Below, piece after piece: positions 46,030 through 58,465 of a stretch of 64,000 nucleotides of DNA. The position numbers and the translations under genes are program-made. Every line of letters begins with the position of its first letter. The first letter of the stretch is position 1. The DNA comes from Pyronema omphalodes (lineage: Eukaryota; Ascomycota; Pezizomycetes; Pezizales; Pyronemataceae). Below the pieces are notes generated by a model. It was given only the letters and a program-made list of their open reading frames with translations, searched no databases and had not been told where the DNA came from. The DNA is taken from contig JAJJXM010000004.1 in NCBI GenBank assembly GCA_024516155.1, positions 1,240,001-1,304,000 on the forward strand, read 5' to 3'.

Positions 46030-49000
46030 AAATATTACTCCTATTTAATCTTATTAATATCGCTCATTTATTGATTTCTTCCATCATTGATAGCTGGTAT
46101 ATTGAAAGTTGATTTATCAATCATTGATCATAGATGGTTGATTTGATAGTCCGATTAGTCAACAACAGCAAGATTAAATATGGTTATATAATCAACGCAT
46201 AGTACACACGCCATCATATCAAACTCCTTAGCCTTTGTTTGATTACATACTCGGATAAGGGCTTCCATCGGCTTTATGATGGGTGGGCGGGGGGGGGGGA
46301 TTAAATTCGCATTGACGTGATCAGGACCGGAGATAAACATATATGAAACGGAGATATAATAGCATATTCCACATTTCTCCACACTTTTCTTCCTGTCTCT
46401 GCCAAAAAAAAAAAAACACTGTAAGAAATATATATTATCCAAATTCCATTATTCCATTATTCCCAAACCATTAGCAAGTGATTTAAATCATCAAGCACAT
46501 GACACATGACACAAGTACATCTCAAATTTTCAATCCACCTCCAAGGAAATTATCCCTTCTCTGGAGTCTGGGCTGGTCTGATCATGGTAACCAGGTAACC
46601 AGGTAACCAGATAACCTACTCCCGCCTTTTTCATACTCCCGCCTTTTTATTTGTGTATATCGGCGCCCGATTCCATCTTTCCATCTTTCCATCTTTCCAT
46701 CTTTCCATCTTTCGTAATCTATCTCCATATAGTCAAGCATTGTAATCTCCTTTTTTTTTTTTTTCCATTAACATTGATAACATACCGAAGCCAGCTAGCT
46801 AGTAAGCTAGCCAGGGTTCGCAGAGATTCCTGATTCCTGATTCCTTAACCAATCTTCATCTCTATGTATGTATTTGTTGTTGAAGAGTGCCTGTCGAGCC
46901 GTGCTCGGTGCTGTGACTGCTTGTGGAGGTGGATGTTGCCTTAGTGTACATCCCCTCGTTATGTTTGTTCTGTCGATGGAATGTTTGCTCGTTATCGAAT
47001 ATCACTCACAACATTCTCCATCTCCATCTTTCTGTCTCTCTTGTCTCCCCAAGCGTCAGCTCATCCTTCGTCTGACCAGGAGCATTTTTTCATTTATCCC
47101 AGGCTTCCAGGCTCCTATCTACATACATAGCAGAATCCCCAAATCATGTGACCCTAAAAATCTTTTGTCGGAATACTAGATAGACTGGGATAATTGGTGC
47201 AAACTTTAGGTTTTGGCATGATACTGGCTGATATTGGGTGATGGTGAAAATAATGCTACTGATGATGATGCTGATGATGATGCTGATGATGCTGATGATA
47301 AATGATGCTGATGATAAATGATGCCGATGATAAATGATGCTGATGATAAATGATGATGATGATGATGATGATGCTAATGATAAATGATGCTAATGATGCT
47401 GCTAAGATGCTACTGATGCTGCTACTACATAATGATGCTGGATATAGTTTGTTTCAAAAACTTGAAACGCAGGCGAGGAAAATGGAAAATGGAAAATGCG
47501 TATCATGACTAGAGACGAGAGAACAGGAGTGAAACTATGGGGTTGCGGGTATACCGTTATAGGATGTGTATTGTGGTTGCATTGGGGTTGGCTGGGTTCT
47601 GGGTGGGACTGGGGATATTTGTGATGATGATGGTGATGATGGTGATGATGGATGGATGGTAGAAAGAAGAATATATAGTACGGTACTTTGTGTCAGAAGT
47701 TTTCTTGAAGTTTTTGGAAAAGGTCCTTTATGATGTAAGAAACAGGCACACGACCATCTACCATCGACCACGAACCATGATCGTTTATCGACTATCGACT
47801 ATCGACTATCGACTATCGCATTCGAATTTAATTTAATTTAATTATTTACATCCGTCCTGCATTTTAAGTATTCCATATTCCACAGCCCGCAGACTGCAGA
47901 CCGCTTCCGTAGATCCATTTCTTCTCGCAAATCTCAAAAATCTCAATTATTGGAATGGTAACGATAACGGTATGGAGTATGTTACACAATGTTCAGACTA
48001 AGCCAAAAAAACTATGAAACTTCCGCCTTACCGGTTTGCCTCACATAGTGCACACGATCATATTACCTTATGCGGTACATAGTCTCAACTTTCAGTTTTG
48101 CACTCGCGAAAAAAGGTGAAAGCCGATCCCGGAAGTGCGTTTTGTAACTTTTATCGGTCGGCGGTTTGTTGATATGTCGGTCTCTTGGTTGCTCTGTTGC
48201 CCTGTTGCTTTGGCGCTGTGTCGTCATGGTATGGTAAATATGGCGAAAGACGCGTTCTATGGTGATCTAATTAGGACTGGTCTAAGGTATATCATATACG
48301 CTACGGATTTACGGTGGTTGAGTTGATAGTACAGAATATACTCAGCCTTCGAGATTTGAGTGAGAGGGAGAGGTGAATAGTATACGATGGGAATATTTAC
48401 GTTTGTTTTTGTGGACAGACGGAGAGATATTTCGCATCTTCGTGTCTTCGAGTCAGAGGCCTTGTTGTTAATTGTCACGCAACACAGCATCATCTATATA
48501 ACCTTGCCTTGCTTGCTGCTTCTACGGCTCCTTGGTTTTTTGAAGATCCACCAATCGATCCCAAAAATTATAATTTTGCCGGTCGGATGCAGATAGGGAT
48601 TGTCCACTCATTGTGCATGCAACAAGTCTCAAGATCCTGATGTGATCGTGTGCCCGCAGCAAAAGGAAAAAAATAAAAAATGAAAAATAAAATCCACCTG
48701 TGCCGGTTAACGATGGGTAGAGAAGTCAATTCCAGTCAATTCGGTCAATGGTTGAAAATTGACTTTTTCTAAGCTTGAGGGTTTGAAGTTTTTTTCTTTC
48801 TTCGCCCGCTGTTTGGCTGCCTGGCTGTCTGTTGATTCGACTCGACTTTTTTCTCGCTTCCCACTCTGTGCTTCTTCCTTCGCCGACTTCAGTCCCCTCG
48901 CTCCATTCAATTCCTTCTTTCACTTTCTATCAACTCTCGCTCCCTTCGATTCTTTTCTACACTTTTTCCATATTCCCTCGCTCCCTACGGCTCGCTTCTC

Positions 49001-49815
49001 TCAGCCTCAATCCTACTCGCCAAATCGCCTCTCGCGAATCGGAGTGCCACTACTTCCTCCAAAAACGCCCGTCCTGACGAGGAACAGCTCCGGACCTTCC
49101 TCCGTCAAGCACGCATAAGTACCCACCTACCCAACAGCTCCATACCACCCTCCTGAGTTTTCCGTTCCGACGATTATTCTCCCTTCGCGAGATCAGTCAA
49201 AACACGCCCAGCCCCGTCCCAAGTCGAATTCTCCGTCGTCTCTGGCATGCTGAGCATCCTCAAGACAGCGCAAGAGGATAACATCTTCCCTTCGACACAG
49301 TTCGCAAGCACAGCTCGCAAGTCGGACCATATTGTGAGACAATCATAATCTGAGATATCGATATCGATATTTGTGCTTCAACGTTACTCTCTGCCTGAAA
49401 ACCACGCAAAAAACATCAGAGCCAGAACCAGATCACTGTCTACGGCTCCTTCCAACTACGTACCTTGCCGCTCGCCGTCGCGCTTCGTCGCAACCACGCT
49501 CTCGGTATCGCAGTTTCCTATCCCATCCTTACATACTACCCATATAGCAAGGACTCCCCGGGCAATCCCTCCCGTTTTTCAAGTGGCGTCGGTTATCTAT
49601 TTACAAACCTCTTTTTTTGTCTGGGTATATAGCTTTTAACTAGAGCTGTTTCCTCCCGTCTCTTCTCTTTTTCTCTTTTCACCTAGATTACTCAAAAAAT
49701 CTTCGACAAGATCCAACACAAAAGGTTCATTTCTGTCACCTCTGTCAACCCATCTACGTCGGCGGCGCAACCGAGTTACAGTTTCTAACCTCGAGTTTAT
49801 TCGCACGCGACAACG
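46030..49815. other. Gene-poor region; distal part probably leader of ABC transporter
   Basis: Simple repeats occur at 46583-46613 (GTAACCAG), 46672-46715 (CCATCTTT), 47251-47440 (GATGATGCT/GATGATAAAT) and 47795-47818 (CGACTAT). No supported gene. From about 48.8 kb the sequence becomes pyrimidine-rich with C-ending triplets, and it may hold untranslated exons of the ABC gene starting at 49816 or a small gene I could not resolve. Confidence 0.45.
47251..47440. repeat. GAT-type trinucleotide/decanucleotide repeat
   Basis: Irregular runs of GATGATGCT and of GATGATAAATGATGCT alternate across the stretch. Typical unstable simple repeat. Confidence 0.85.
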
Positions 49816-52800
49816 ATGACGACAATCGACGATCTCGTTAAACCGCCGAATCCGGACGAATCCCCGATTTCACCACCACTATTACGATTGACGAGATACT
49901 ACTATCCGCTGCTGTTGTTTCTATTCTTCATAGTTTCACTTACAGTATGGGGAATAGCAACGTCCGAGTCCTCGAAACCTACACCGCCTCCTGTCAAGGG
50001 AATCCGGAACGCTAGTAATGGTCGCTCAAAAGATCGAAAACAGCTATCCGAGCGCAGTACATTCAAAAAGATTGCGGCGAGATTCCCAGGAGGTCTACCA
50101 CAGCAGAAAGATGCGGATGAAAAGAAAATGGGAAGTCTACGGAAGGCGGCTATGAATTGGCTACTTGCGGGTGTTCTCCTGACACTTGTGGGGAATGCGG
50201 TGAATGTCATCATGCACGCTTTGACAAAGCGTGACTGGTGGTGCGGAAAAGATTATGTGGTACGAGAATTAAAGCTCCTCCCCCATCCCTCCGCTTCAGA
50301 TCCCCTTCTCAGTAATGCATATGCGATCGCCGAATGTGATTGTGCCTATCGTGATGGCTGTGCTTGCTGCTGCGCTATGATTTCTGTGTTGTGTGCTTAT
50401 GTAGATTTGGCTGACTGGCGTGTCTGTATTCGATCTAGATCTCAAATGTGGCGCGGTTTTTCATTTATGCACTCCTTCTCATCTCTCAACTGGATAGCCG
50501 ATTGAACCCGACCCTACCGCATCTGTTGACGTGGATTGTCGGACTTACCGGAGAGCTGATCCTTTTATCGGTGGGAATTATTGAGTACGAAAAGACGCTC
50601 GCAAACAAACCTCCTAATCAGCGCCACATCAAGTGGGGCTCGTGGGAGATTGCGGACCTCTCTATCGATGTATTGCGCGCCGTCCTACTGATAATCTTGA
50701 TCGGCGTCTACATTTTGTTAATTGTGGTTCCTCAGCCTCCTGTTGAAAGAGGAAATGCGGAAGAGACAACTGGATTGCTTGATGGCTCAAGAGCTTCTTC
50801 TCCTGACAGCGATCCAGCTGACTATGGATCTATCCCTGCGCACAGAAAGCACGGTCTCCCGGAGCCTTCCGCAAACGCACCGGCCGGTTGGGGACGCAGA
50901 ACTGTTGTTGGAAAGCAAAGTTGGTGGGAATACTTGAGAGGATATGCTATCTTCTTCCCGTATCTTTGGCCAAGCAAGGACCGCAGACTGCAGGTTTTGA
51001 TGATTCTTTGCTTTGCATTGGTTATGCTCCAGCGAGGAGTCAACGTTCTTGTCCCACACCAACTCGGAAAGGTTACAGATATCCTCAGTGGCGAGAATGG
51101 TCCAGGTTGGTTTCTCTATCTCTCTATCTATTTCTATAATTTTGTTGCGCCGACTTGCGTATAATTTTTAGTGTTTAGTGGCGATTTTGAAGCTGACGAA
51201 TAATTGTGAATTACTAGCGCGCCTCCCATGGACCGAGATAGCGCTATACATCTTTTACCGTTTCCTGCAAGGCAACATGGGTGTTCTTGGCGCCATCCGA
51301 AGCGCTCTGTGGATTCCAATTGGTCAATACTCTTACCAAGCATTATCCACCTCGTCGTTTGAGCATGTTCACTCCCTTTCACTCGATTTTCATCTCGGCA
51401 AAAAAACTGGAGAAGTTCTTTCCGCCCTTAGTAAAGGAAATGCTATCAACAGCTTCTTGGAACAAGTTTCCTTCCAAGTCGTACCGATGCTAGTCGACCT
51501 TGCGGTTGCTGTCGCATACTTCCTTGTTGAATTCGACGCTTATTATGCGCTCATTGTGGCCGTTGTCACTTTCGTATACCTGTACCTTACGGTCCGCCTC
51601 GCCCAATGGCGTGCTGATATCCGTCGTGAGATGGTTAACAAATCCCGGGAAGAAGATGCAGTTAAAAACGACTCCATGGTTGCCTACGAAACCGTCAAAT
51701 ATTTCAACGCTGAGGACTATGAATTCGGCCGTTACCGGGATGCCGTTCGTGCTTACCAGAAAGCGGAATATAAAGTTCTTCTCTCTCTGAACGTCATGAA
51801 CGTCTCCCAAAATGTTGTCTTCACCTTGGGACTATTGGTTGCATGTTTCCTTAGTGCATACCAAGTCACAGAGGGACAAATCAAAGTCGGTCGCTTCGTT
51901 GCTCTCCTTACTTATTTGGCACAATTACAGGGTCCTCTTAACTTCTTTGGTACCTTCTACCGGTCTATCCAATCCAGCATGATCAACTCTGAGCGCATGT
52001 TGGAGTTATTCAAGGAACAACCAACCGTAGTTGACTCTCCCACTGCAACTGCGCTCACCACATGTGATGGTGCCATCCGATTCCGCGATGTCGAGTTCAG
52101 CTACGACTCCCGAAAACAAGCCCTTCGAGGCCTTGACTTTACCTGTGAACCCGGCACCACCACGGCCTTCGTCGGTGAATCCGGCGGTGGAAAAACCACT
52201 GTCCTCCGTCTTCTATTCCGTTTCTACTCCCCAACCGCCGGAGCAATCGAAGTTGACGGTCGTAACGTCGACGACATCACCATCAACTCCCTGCGTCAAC
52301 ACATCGGAGTCGTTCCCCAAGATACCGTATTATTCAACGAAACCGTCATGTACAACCTAAAATACGCCAACCCCAACGCCACGGATGAAATGGTATTCGC
52401 CGCCTGTCGCGCCGCTTCTATCCACGATAAAATCCTCTCCTTCCCCGACGGCTACCAAACTAAAGTCGGTGAACGTGGTCTCCGTTTGAGCGGTGGTGAA
52501 AAACAACGTGTTGCAATCGCTAGAACTATCCTCAAAAACCCGAAAATTATCCTTTTAGACGAAGCAACTGCCGCCTTGGATTCAGAGACGGAACAACATA
52601 TCCAGGCTGCTTTGAAGGAACTTTCGAAGGGAAGAACTACCCTGGTTATCGCACATCGCCTCTCGACTATTGTTGGCGCTAACCAGATTCTGTGTTTACA
52701 TGAAGGAAAAGTCGTGGAAAGAGGAACTCATGAAGAATTACTGAAGCTAGGTGGAAGGTATAGGAATATGTGGTTTAAACAGATTAGAGCGGCGAAGGTT

Positions 52801-53016
52801 GAGGAGGCTAAACAGAGACTTGAGGAAGAGGCAAAGACCCCGGTTGTTAGTAGTAGTGCTAGCTCGGTACATAGTGGCGAGGGGGAGACTGGACAGGGTA
52901 GTAGCGAGCAAAGCGAGGCCGGACAGGGTGAAACGGAACTCCCCACAGGACAGAACTCCGCCGGTGCAGTACCGGTTTTGGAAGCGAGTGAGGGTGTGGA
53001 TCGGGGGAAGAAATAA
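49816..53016 (+). CDS. ABC half-transporter, HMT1/ABCB6 type
   Basis: Three exons, 49816-50259, 50439-51105 and 51218-53016, with GT-AG introns of 179 and 112 nt; about 969 aa. An N-terminal extension with several membrane helices (TMD0-like) precedes the six-helix ABC core. The nucleotide-binding domain is complete: Walker A GESGGGKTT, Q-loop VVPQD, signature LSGGEKQR, Walker B IILLDEAT and the switch His in VIAHRLST. The extra N-terminal helices and half-transporter layout match fungal heavy-metal tolerance factors and ABCB6, which act as homodimers in the vacuole or other inner membranes and move thiol-metal conjugates or porphyrin-like substrates. Substrate here is not shown by sequence. 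The C-terminal tail is Ser/Glu/Gly-rich. The second splice restores DILSGENGPARLPWTE across the join. Confidence 0.93.
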
Positions 53017-53579
53017 ACTGGCTGTAGGGACCATAGGGTGGGGGGGGGGGGGCGGTTCCGGTGGGTCGATACGTCGGGGGACTAGGCCCCGGTAAACTGT
53101 AAGAGGAAGGATACAGCATAGTTAAGATGTAATAATGCTATAAACGCTGAAAGAAACTCGGTCGGTATAAAATGTAGGAGAAGTGTCAGGGGAAGAAAAG
53201 AAGAAAAGGAGACAAGGAGAAAAGGAAGATTACATAGTAGAAAGATATATACTCATACTTAATGTTGATATGATGACTTGATTTGATTTCATTTGATTTT
53301 GATATAAAAATATTTCTTTGCTGCTTTTCTTTTTCTTTTTTTTTTTGGTTTCGTGGTTCGTGACGGTTATCGTCTTTTTGTTTGTTTGTTTGTTTGTATG
53401 TATGTATGTATGTAGGAGTTGTAGTAATTTGATAGCTGATAGCTGATTGGTGATTGGTGGTGGGTGATATCCGCTTGTTTTATGGGGTTATGAAGTATTT
53501 TGTATTGTACGGAGTATATTTTCTAAAGTATGATTTTTTTTTTCTTTTACAGAAAATGTAAGAACTTGATAAACAAATT
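53017..53579. other. 3' region of ABC transporter gene
   Basis: Contains a G run of about 13 bases (53040-53052), A/G-rich sequence, and a (GTTT)n(GTAT)n tract at 53377-53413. No gene. Confidence 0.5.
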
Positions 53580-54008
53580 ATAACCCATATATTTTTCCCC
53601 ATCTCTCTTCATATCTCTCTCCATATCTTCAACCTTCCGCTCCATCTTATCATACTTCTCCAACTACATCTTCTCCATATCCTCGACAGCCCCATACTGA
53701 AGAGTCATCTCCAGCTGCATCTTCTCTTAACTAAGCACCTTAGTTCCTTAGTTAAAGCCTTCCTCAAGGTCTTTAAACATCGCCTGTTTATCATCATACT
53801 TTTTGCAGAGTTTCTAAATTCTAACTGTTCCTTGAGATCCGTGTTCTCGTTCTTAAGCTTGAAGTTGCGCATCACCTCAAAATGAAACCTCAAAGGCCTC
53901 TTCTCCTTCTCGTGTACCGACAAAAGATCCAACATCCTGCATCTCCAACGAAGTGTTAACAAGCTTCAGAGCCATAGTAGATCTACAGGGTATCGGAGAA
54001 GATCCCAT
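53580..54008 (-). pseudogene. Coiled-coil protein pseudogene behind a 5S gene, copy B
   Basis: Counterpart of the gene at 41469, starting at ATG 54008. Shared pieces include STMALK, NTSLE, the EKE-rich stretch, and EDMEKM / LEKYDKMERKVEDM near its end. It has more stops and small indels than copy A, so it is clearly non-functional. Similarity also covers the 400 bp upstream to the 5S gene at 54424. Confidence 0.6.
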
Positions 54009-54423
54009 ATTTCCGTACCGAAATTGGTGGGGATAAGAGGTGGTGGTGTGATTGTTGGTACATATACGAGAGAGACTGAGAGAAGGGTAGAGTTGACAAT
54101 GTGGTAGAAGGGTGATTTTTATACCGTTGAAGTAATGGAGTAGGGCTGAATCGATGTGCTGTGGGGCACAAAGGTCGTGTAGACTGATCAGGACTCATCT
54201 TTCATATTACAGAGGTGAATTCGGCGCGGGATTACTTGCAGGGGGAAGATGATGGAGGAAACTCGTGGGTGCGAGCTGGTGCTAAATAGATAACAGGAAT
54301 TGAAACAATAAAAAGGATGAAAAGCGGCAGGAGGAAAAAAACTGAGAAGGTAAAGGTAAATACTATAACAAAACAATCGAGAGTAGGGGATATGCAGGGC
54401 AAAAAAACTATGGGATGCAAAAA

Positions 54424-56150
54424 CTACAGTATCCGGGATTCCCGTCTGGTCACCCACGACAGTACTAGCCGGACGATATCATGCTTAAATAGCGCAGAGC
54501 GGACGGGATGCGTTGTGTTCATGATTCCCCTGTGGTACAAAAAAAAGGTGTTTAATCAAACCACACTTTAAACCACAAAAGGTGTTTAATTCAAACACCC
54601 GCAAAATTCATTTACTAAACACCTCTTTAAACACCTACTAAACACCTTTAAACACCTACTAAACACCTCTTTAAACACCTACTAAACACCTTTAAACAAC
54701 GATTTAAACACCGATTTAAACACCTTTAAACACCTTTAAACACCGATCTAAACACCCTTAAACACCTTTAAACACCGATCTAAACACCTTTAAACACCGA
54801 TTTAAACACCGATCTAAACACCTTTAAACACCGATTTAAACACCGATCTAAACACCTTTAAACACCGATTTAAACACCTTGCACAATAGTGGTTTGATCA
54901 AGCACCTCAGATATTTTTTAAATGTTTTAAATTAATTACTAAACCACTCGCTCATTACATAACATGTCTCTAGCTATTGCCAGGTCCTCTATCTATACAT
55001 ACAGGAACCTCCCACCTCCCTCCTCACCCCTCCTACTCCTGCTCCTGCTCTCTGTATAGTACCATTCGCTTTGTGCCTTTTTTAATTGACCCTTACATAT
55101 GCTGGAATCATGGATCGCTTCAATAAATAGACTTAGGTTTTCTGAGCATCCTGTTTGTCTGGTTAGCATTGTGGATATTTGTGGGGTTGGTTTGCAGTAC
55201 TTGACTCAGCGAGTATCTAGAAGTTCATATCCCAATTCCCCCCCTCTCTCTCTCTTTTCCCTCCGGTGGTGTATGGTGTATGAACTAGCAAATTCTGTTG
55301 AGGGACAAACATTTGACATGAGGAAAAACTTACAGTCAAACAAGAGGGAAAGATGGAGGTGGAGAAACAAGTGAATGAAATGGATGAAGAACGAGGAACA
55401 ACAACGGCAGAACGAACAGAACATAAGGAAGGGATGCGCACTAAGGTAATATCCACTTCCATCAACAAACAAAAACAGAACACAGCTCTACAGGTTAAAA
55501 CTGAATGTTCAGTAGAACACTGCAGGGTGATTTATATGAACCATGGAAACGCCATCCCTAGGAAGTGGACTGTAGATGTTTATTTAAACGTCAGAGGATA
55601 GTTCAAAGAAACCCCGAAGAATAGGCGAAGAAGAAGGTGTTTATTTAAACACCCCTAGGGTGTTTCAATAAACCCCAAAGAATATGTAAAAAAGAAGGTG
55701 TTTATTTAAACATCCTTAAACACCCCTAGGGTGTTTAAATAAACACCAAAGAATAAGCGAAAAAGAAGGTGTTTATCTAAACACCCCTAGGATGTTTAAA
55801 TAAATACCGAAGAATAAGCGAAAAAGAAGGTGTTTATTTAAACACCCCTAGGGTGTTCAAATAAACCCCACAAAAAAAAAAAATCAAGGTAGTTGTTTAA
55901 CTAAACAACGCTAGGTGGTTTAGCTAAACACCTTAAATCACACTAAACAACTTCGGTGTTTAGGGGTGTTTAACTAAACACTTTGAAACAACGATGGGTG
56001 GTTTAGCTAAACACCTTAAATCAGACTAAACAACTTTGGTGTTTAGGGTGTTTAACTAAACACTTTCGGTGTTTAGCTAAACCACGAAGGTGTTTGAACT
56101 AAACCACTCTCACTCGTTTTCTTGTACCATAGGGGATTCTATGACCGTAG
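54424..56150 (-). pseudogene. 5S rRNA gene split by a transposable element (copy 4)
   Basis: On the minus strand the 5S gene starts at 56150 (CTACGGTCATAGAATC), is interrupted after 16 bases, and resumes at 54527, ending at 54424. Joined, it matches the other copies except one base near 54516. The five bases GATTC are present on both sides of the insert (54523-54527 and 56135-56139). The internal promoter lies in the larger part, but the 5' stem strand is separated, so a normal 5S RNA cannot be made. Confidence 0.88.
54528..56134. mobile_element. 1,607-bp TIR element with AAACACC arrays, inserted in a 5S gene
   Basis: Ends are CCCTGTGGTACAA on the left and, in reverse, CCCTATGGTACAAGAAAAC on the right, flanked by a 5-bp duplication GATTC of the 5S target. 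The left 350 bp hold about two dozen AAACACC units, mostly TTTAAACACC with spacers CGATT/CGATC. The right 500 bp hold larger palindrome-rich units of the form GGTGTTTATTTAAACACCCC. The middle has one 82-codon frame of no known family (55353-55601) and nothing like a transposase. It is therefore probably non-autonomous. A 5-bp duplication does not fit hAT (8 bp) or Tc1/mariner (2 bp); superfamily is open. Confidence 0.8.
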
Positions 56151-58345
56151 CTTGTAGGTTGTTATTCTCATGTAATACAAAACAATGTTGAAATGTTGTT
56201 AGCCTCCCAGAACTTACATGTTCCGCCACCCAGAGCGCTGGAGCACAATAGGAAATTCAAACGATACATCGGCTTTCCTGCTTTTTGTGATGCGCTGAAT
56301 ATCACATATACCTGATACCGTCTCCATCTTGGCGACTTCGAAAATATTCTGGTATTTGGATGAAATGGTGAGATATATCCCTCTATATGGGAGGGCAATC
56401 TCATCGATTTCAGCGATTTCAGCGACTTCCCGCTAATTCTCACTTATGATTCCCAATGGAGCCGCTACCCCATCGCTATTCATAAAACTACATCAATTGT
56501 GAGTACACTACCGACGTCATCCGTGACTGCTCCTCGTCTAACGGCGCTCGCACTAATTGAATTAAATCGTATATAACCCTCCTCACCTCAACCATTCCTT
56601 GCAAACATCGAGGAGCGGAGGGTTACTATTCTACGCTACTATAGGGAGTATAACGCTTGGCGTCTGCCTACCCGGCGACGCCTTCATTCTCACAGTCACC
56701 ACATCCCTGCACAAAACAAGCCCTATGTATATGTAACCACCATTTGGCGACGAAACCCTAGGGTACGGGCATATTGCAGGGGTATCAACAGTCGAATACA
56801 GTACACCGGGCTACACCCTTTGGAAGCCCTTTTATCAGGTCGCGTAGACCGGGATCTGCGTCTGAACTTCAGTAGAAGATTTTTGAAACTTCTCGCACGA
56901 GGCAACTAATCTATATATCTTCTCAGCTATCTCTATACATCTGGAGGTCTCGTCTCCAACCTTCTCCAAGTAAGTTAATCACCCCTCTGCCCTCCCCCCC
57001 CTCCGAACGCGTCTATAAAAGCCAGAATTACCAATGTCTTATAACATAGCACAGTTATATGACCATTCGGTTGACCTTCAACCTCAGTCATTCAAGAGAT
57101 CGGAAAGTTCATAGAGGTGAACAAGGATTAGGAAGACCGTTGGTGATACTTATAAGTGATGATATGGTTCATAGGGTTCTCCTGCGTCATTGCCACGTGA
57201 ATGTAGTGACGCAGGCGGTACCATTGGGCGTGAACTCGCATCTCCGCGGGAGGGGTAAACTTGGAGGACTCTACGAATCTATTGATACCACAAGTTACGG
57301 TGCCGGGTAAAGCATGGTGGCAGGCGTATATCTGATAAATGATGGTCAAGGGTTCCATATTAGTCGCGGATATTGTATTGTTTGTTCCGACATTACTTGA
57401 TTTAGTAAAATGGAAATGAAGGTCCAAGGTTTGGAGGGGGGAGGGGGGGAAGAAGAGGCGGAGCAGTCGTATTCTACGTCAAGGAAGGAGGTGGTGCCAA
57501 TACGACTATGACGTCATACGCAGTATTAGCGGAGCAATACCATCGCAGTCAACCCATCTTCTCTAGTCTGAGCTTTAGAGACGCTCAGAGAATGGGCAGG
57601 GCGGATTGGGGCGGAGTGGATAGCGAAATTTTACGCCACCTTGGCATATTTCTACAATTGCGCATAGCTGCCTTGCTTATTGCTACAATGGGGCATAGCT
57701 GTTGTTGTTTATCGCGACAATCGCGCATAGCTGTTATTGTTTATTGCTACAATGGGGCATAGCTGCCATAGCTATAGCTACGGCAGCTATAGCTGTCATA
57801 GGTATAGCTGCCATAGGTATAGCTGCCATAGCTAGAGCTGTCATAGGTATAGCTGTCATAGGTATAGCTGCCATAGGTATAGCTACCATAGGTATAGCTT
57901 TCATAACGTATTAAGTCAGCACAGCTGTGATGAGCCAAACGAGTATACGGCGTACTACAGCTGTTCGAATGCAGCACGGGAGTTACTGTCGAGTTTGAAG
58001 AGTTTCAGTGTAAATCAATGTACATCATTGCTGGCCTATCACCTCTCCAGCAACTCGTCGTCGATAGTTTGAGTAAGCTTGACGCAGCAGATTTGATTCT
58101 AGTTCGATATTATGACGCTTGGAGTTACAACGTTTTAGTGAAACCGTACGAAGCTACACTATGACCTCAACAATTCGGAAATAAGATCCTTGTAGCTCTT
58201 TAATGATTCGGATATCGTATCATGGAGCTTGAATGCTAGTTTCCGAAACGAATTCCAGGCAGAGTCCGTCTAACGAACAAGGCGGTTGGTAGCTCTATGC
58301 GTGATATCTCCATATACTACCAGAAAGGTGTTTATGATTTTGTAA
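56151..58345. other. Intergenic region with a 15-bp tandem repeat
   Basis: No confident gene. A frame without ATG is open on the plus strand at about 56605-56910 (Arg/Tyr-rich) and might be an exon or remnant. The 15-bp repeat is listed separately. Confidence 0.4.
57757..57905. repeat. 15-bp tandem repeat (ATAGCTGCCATAGGT)
   Basis: About nine copies of a 15-bp unit, ATAGCTGCCATAGGT, with point variants (GTC for GCC, CTAGAG for GTATAG). A related trio of longer copies (GGGGCATAGCTG..., CGCGCATAGCTG...) precedes it from 57660. Open frames through it are artefacts of a period divisible by three. Confidence 0.85.
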
Positions 58346-58352
58346 ACAGAAT

Positions 58353-58364
58353 TGTCTATATAAG
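58353..58364 (+). promoter_or_regulatory. Candidate TATA box of the Asn-rich secreted protein gene
   Basis: CTATATAAGG lies about 105 bases before the start codon, followed by a CA/CT-rich leader (CACTCAAACACACAAAC) ending in ATCAAAATG. This layout is typical of strongly expressed fungal genes. Confidence 0.5.
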
Positions 58365-58465
58365 GTACTGTTTCCACCGTCGAAAGAAGATCACCAAACA
58401 GCTTTACCTCCTCACAACATCTCATCCACTCAAACACACAAACATCTTTCTTTCCTAAAATCAAA

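Noticed and set aside
45481..46031. Long minus-strand frames of 102 and 149 codons
   Set aside because: They run through the 11-bp minisatellite, where an 11-bp unit without stops keeps frames open; the peptides are pure repeats.
48759..49118. A 119-codon frame before the ABC transporter
   Set aside because: Phe/Ser/Leu-rich translation of pyrimidine-rich DNA. It is more likely leader or promoter sequence than a protein.
57702..57977. Frames encoding GIAAIGIAVI or YGSYTYGSY repeats on the two strands
   Set aside because: The 15-bp tandem repeat keeps all frames periodic. No start context or flanking coding signal.
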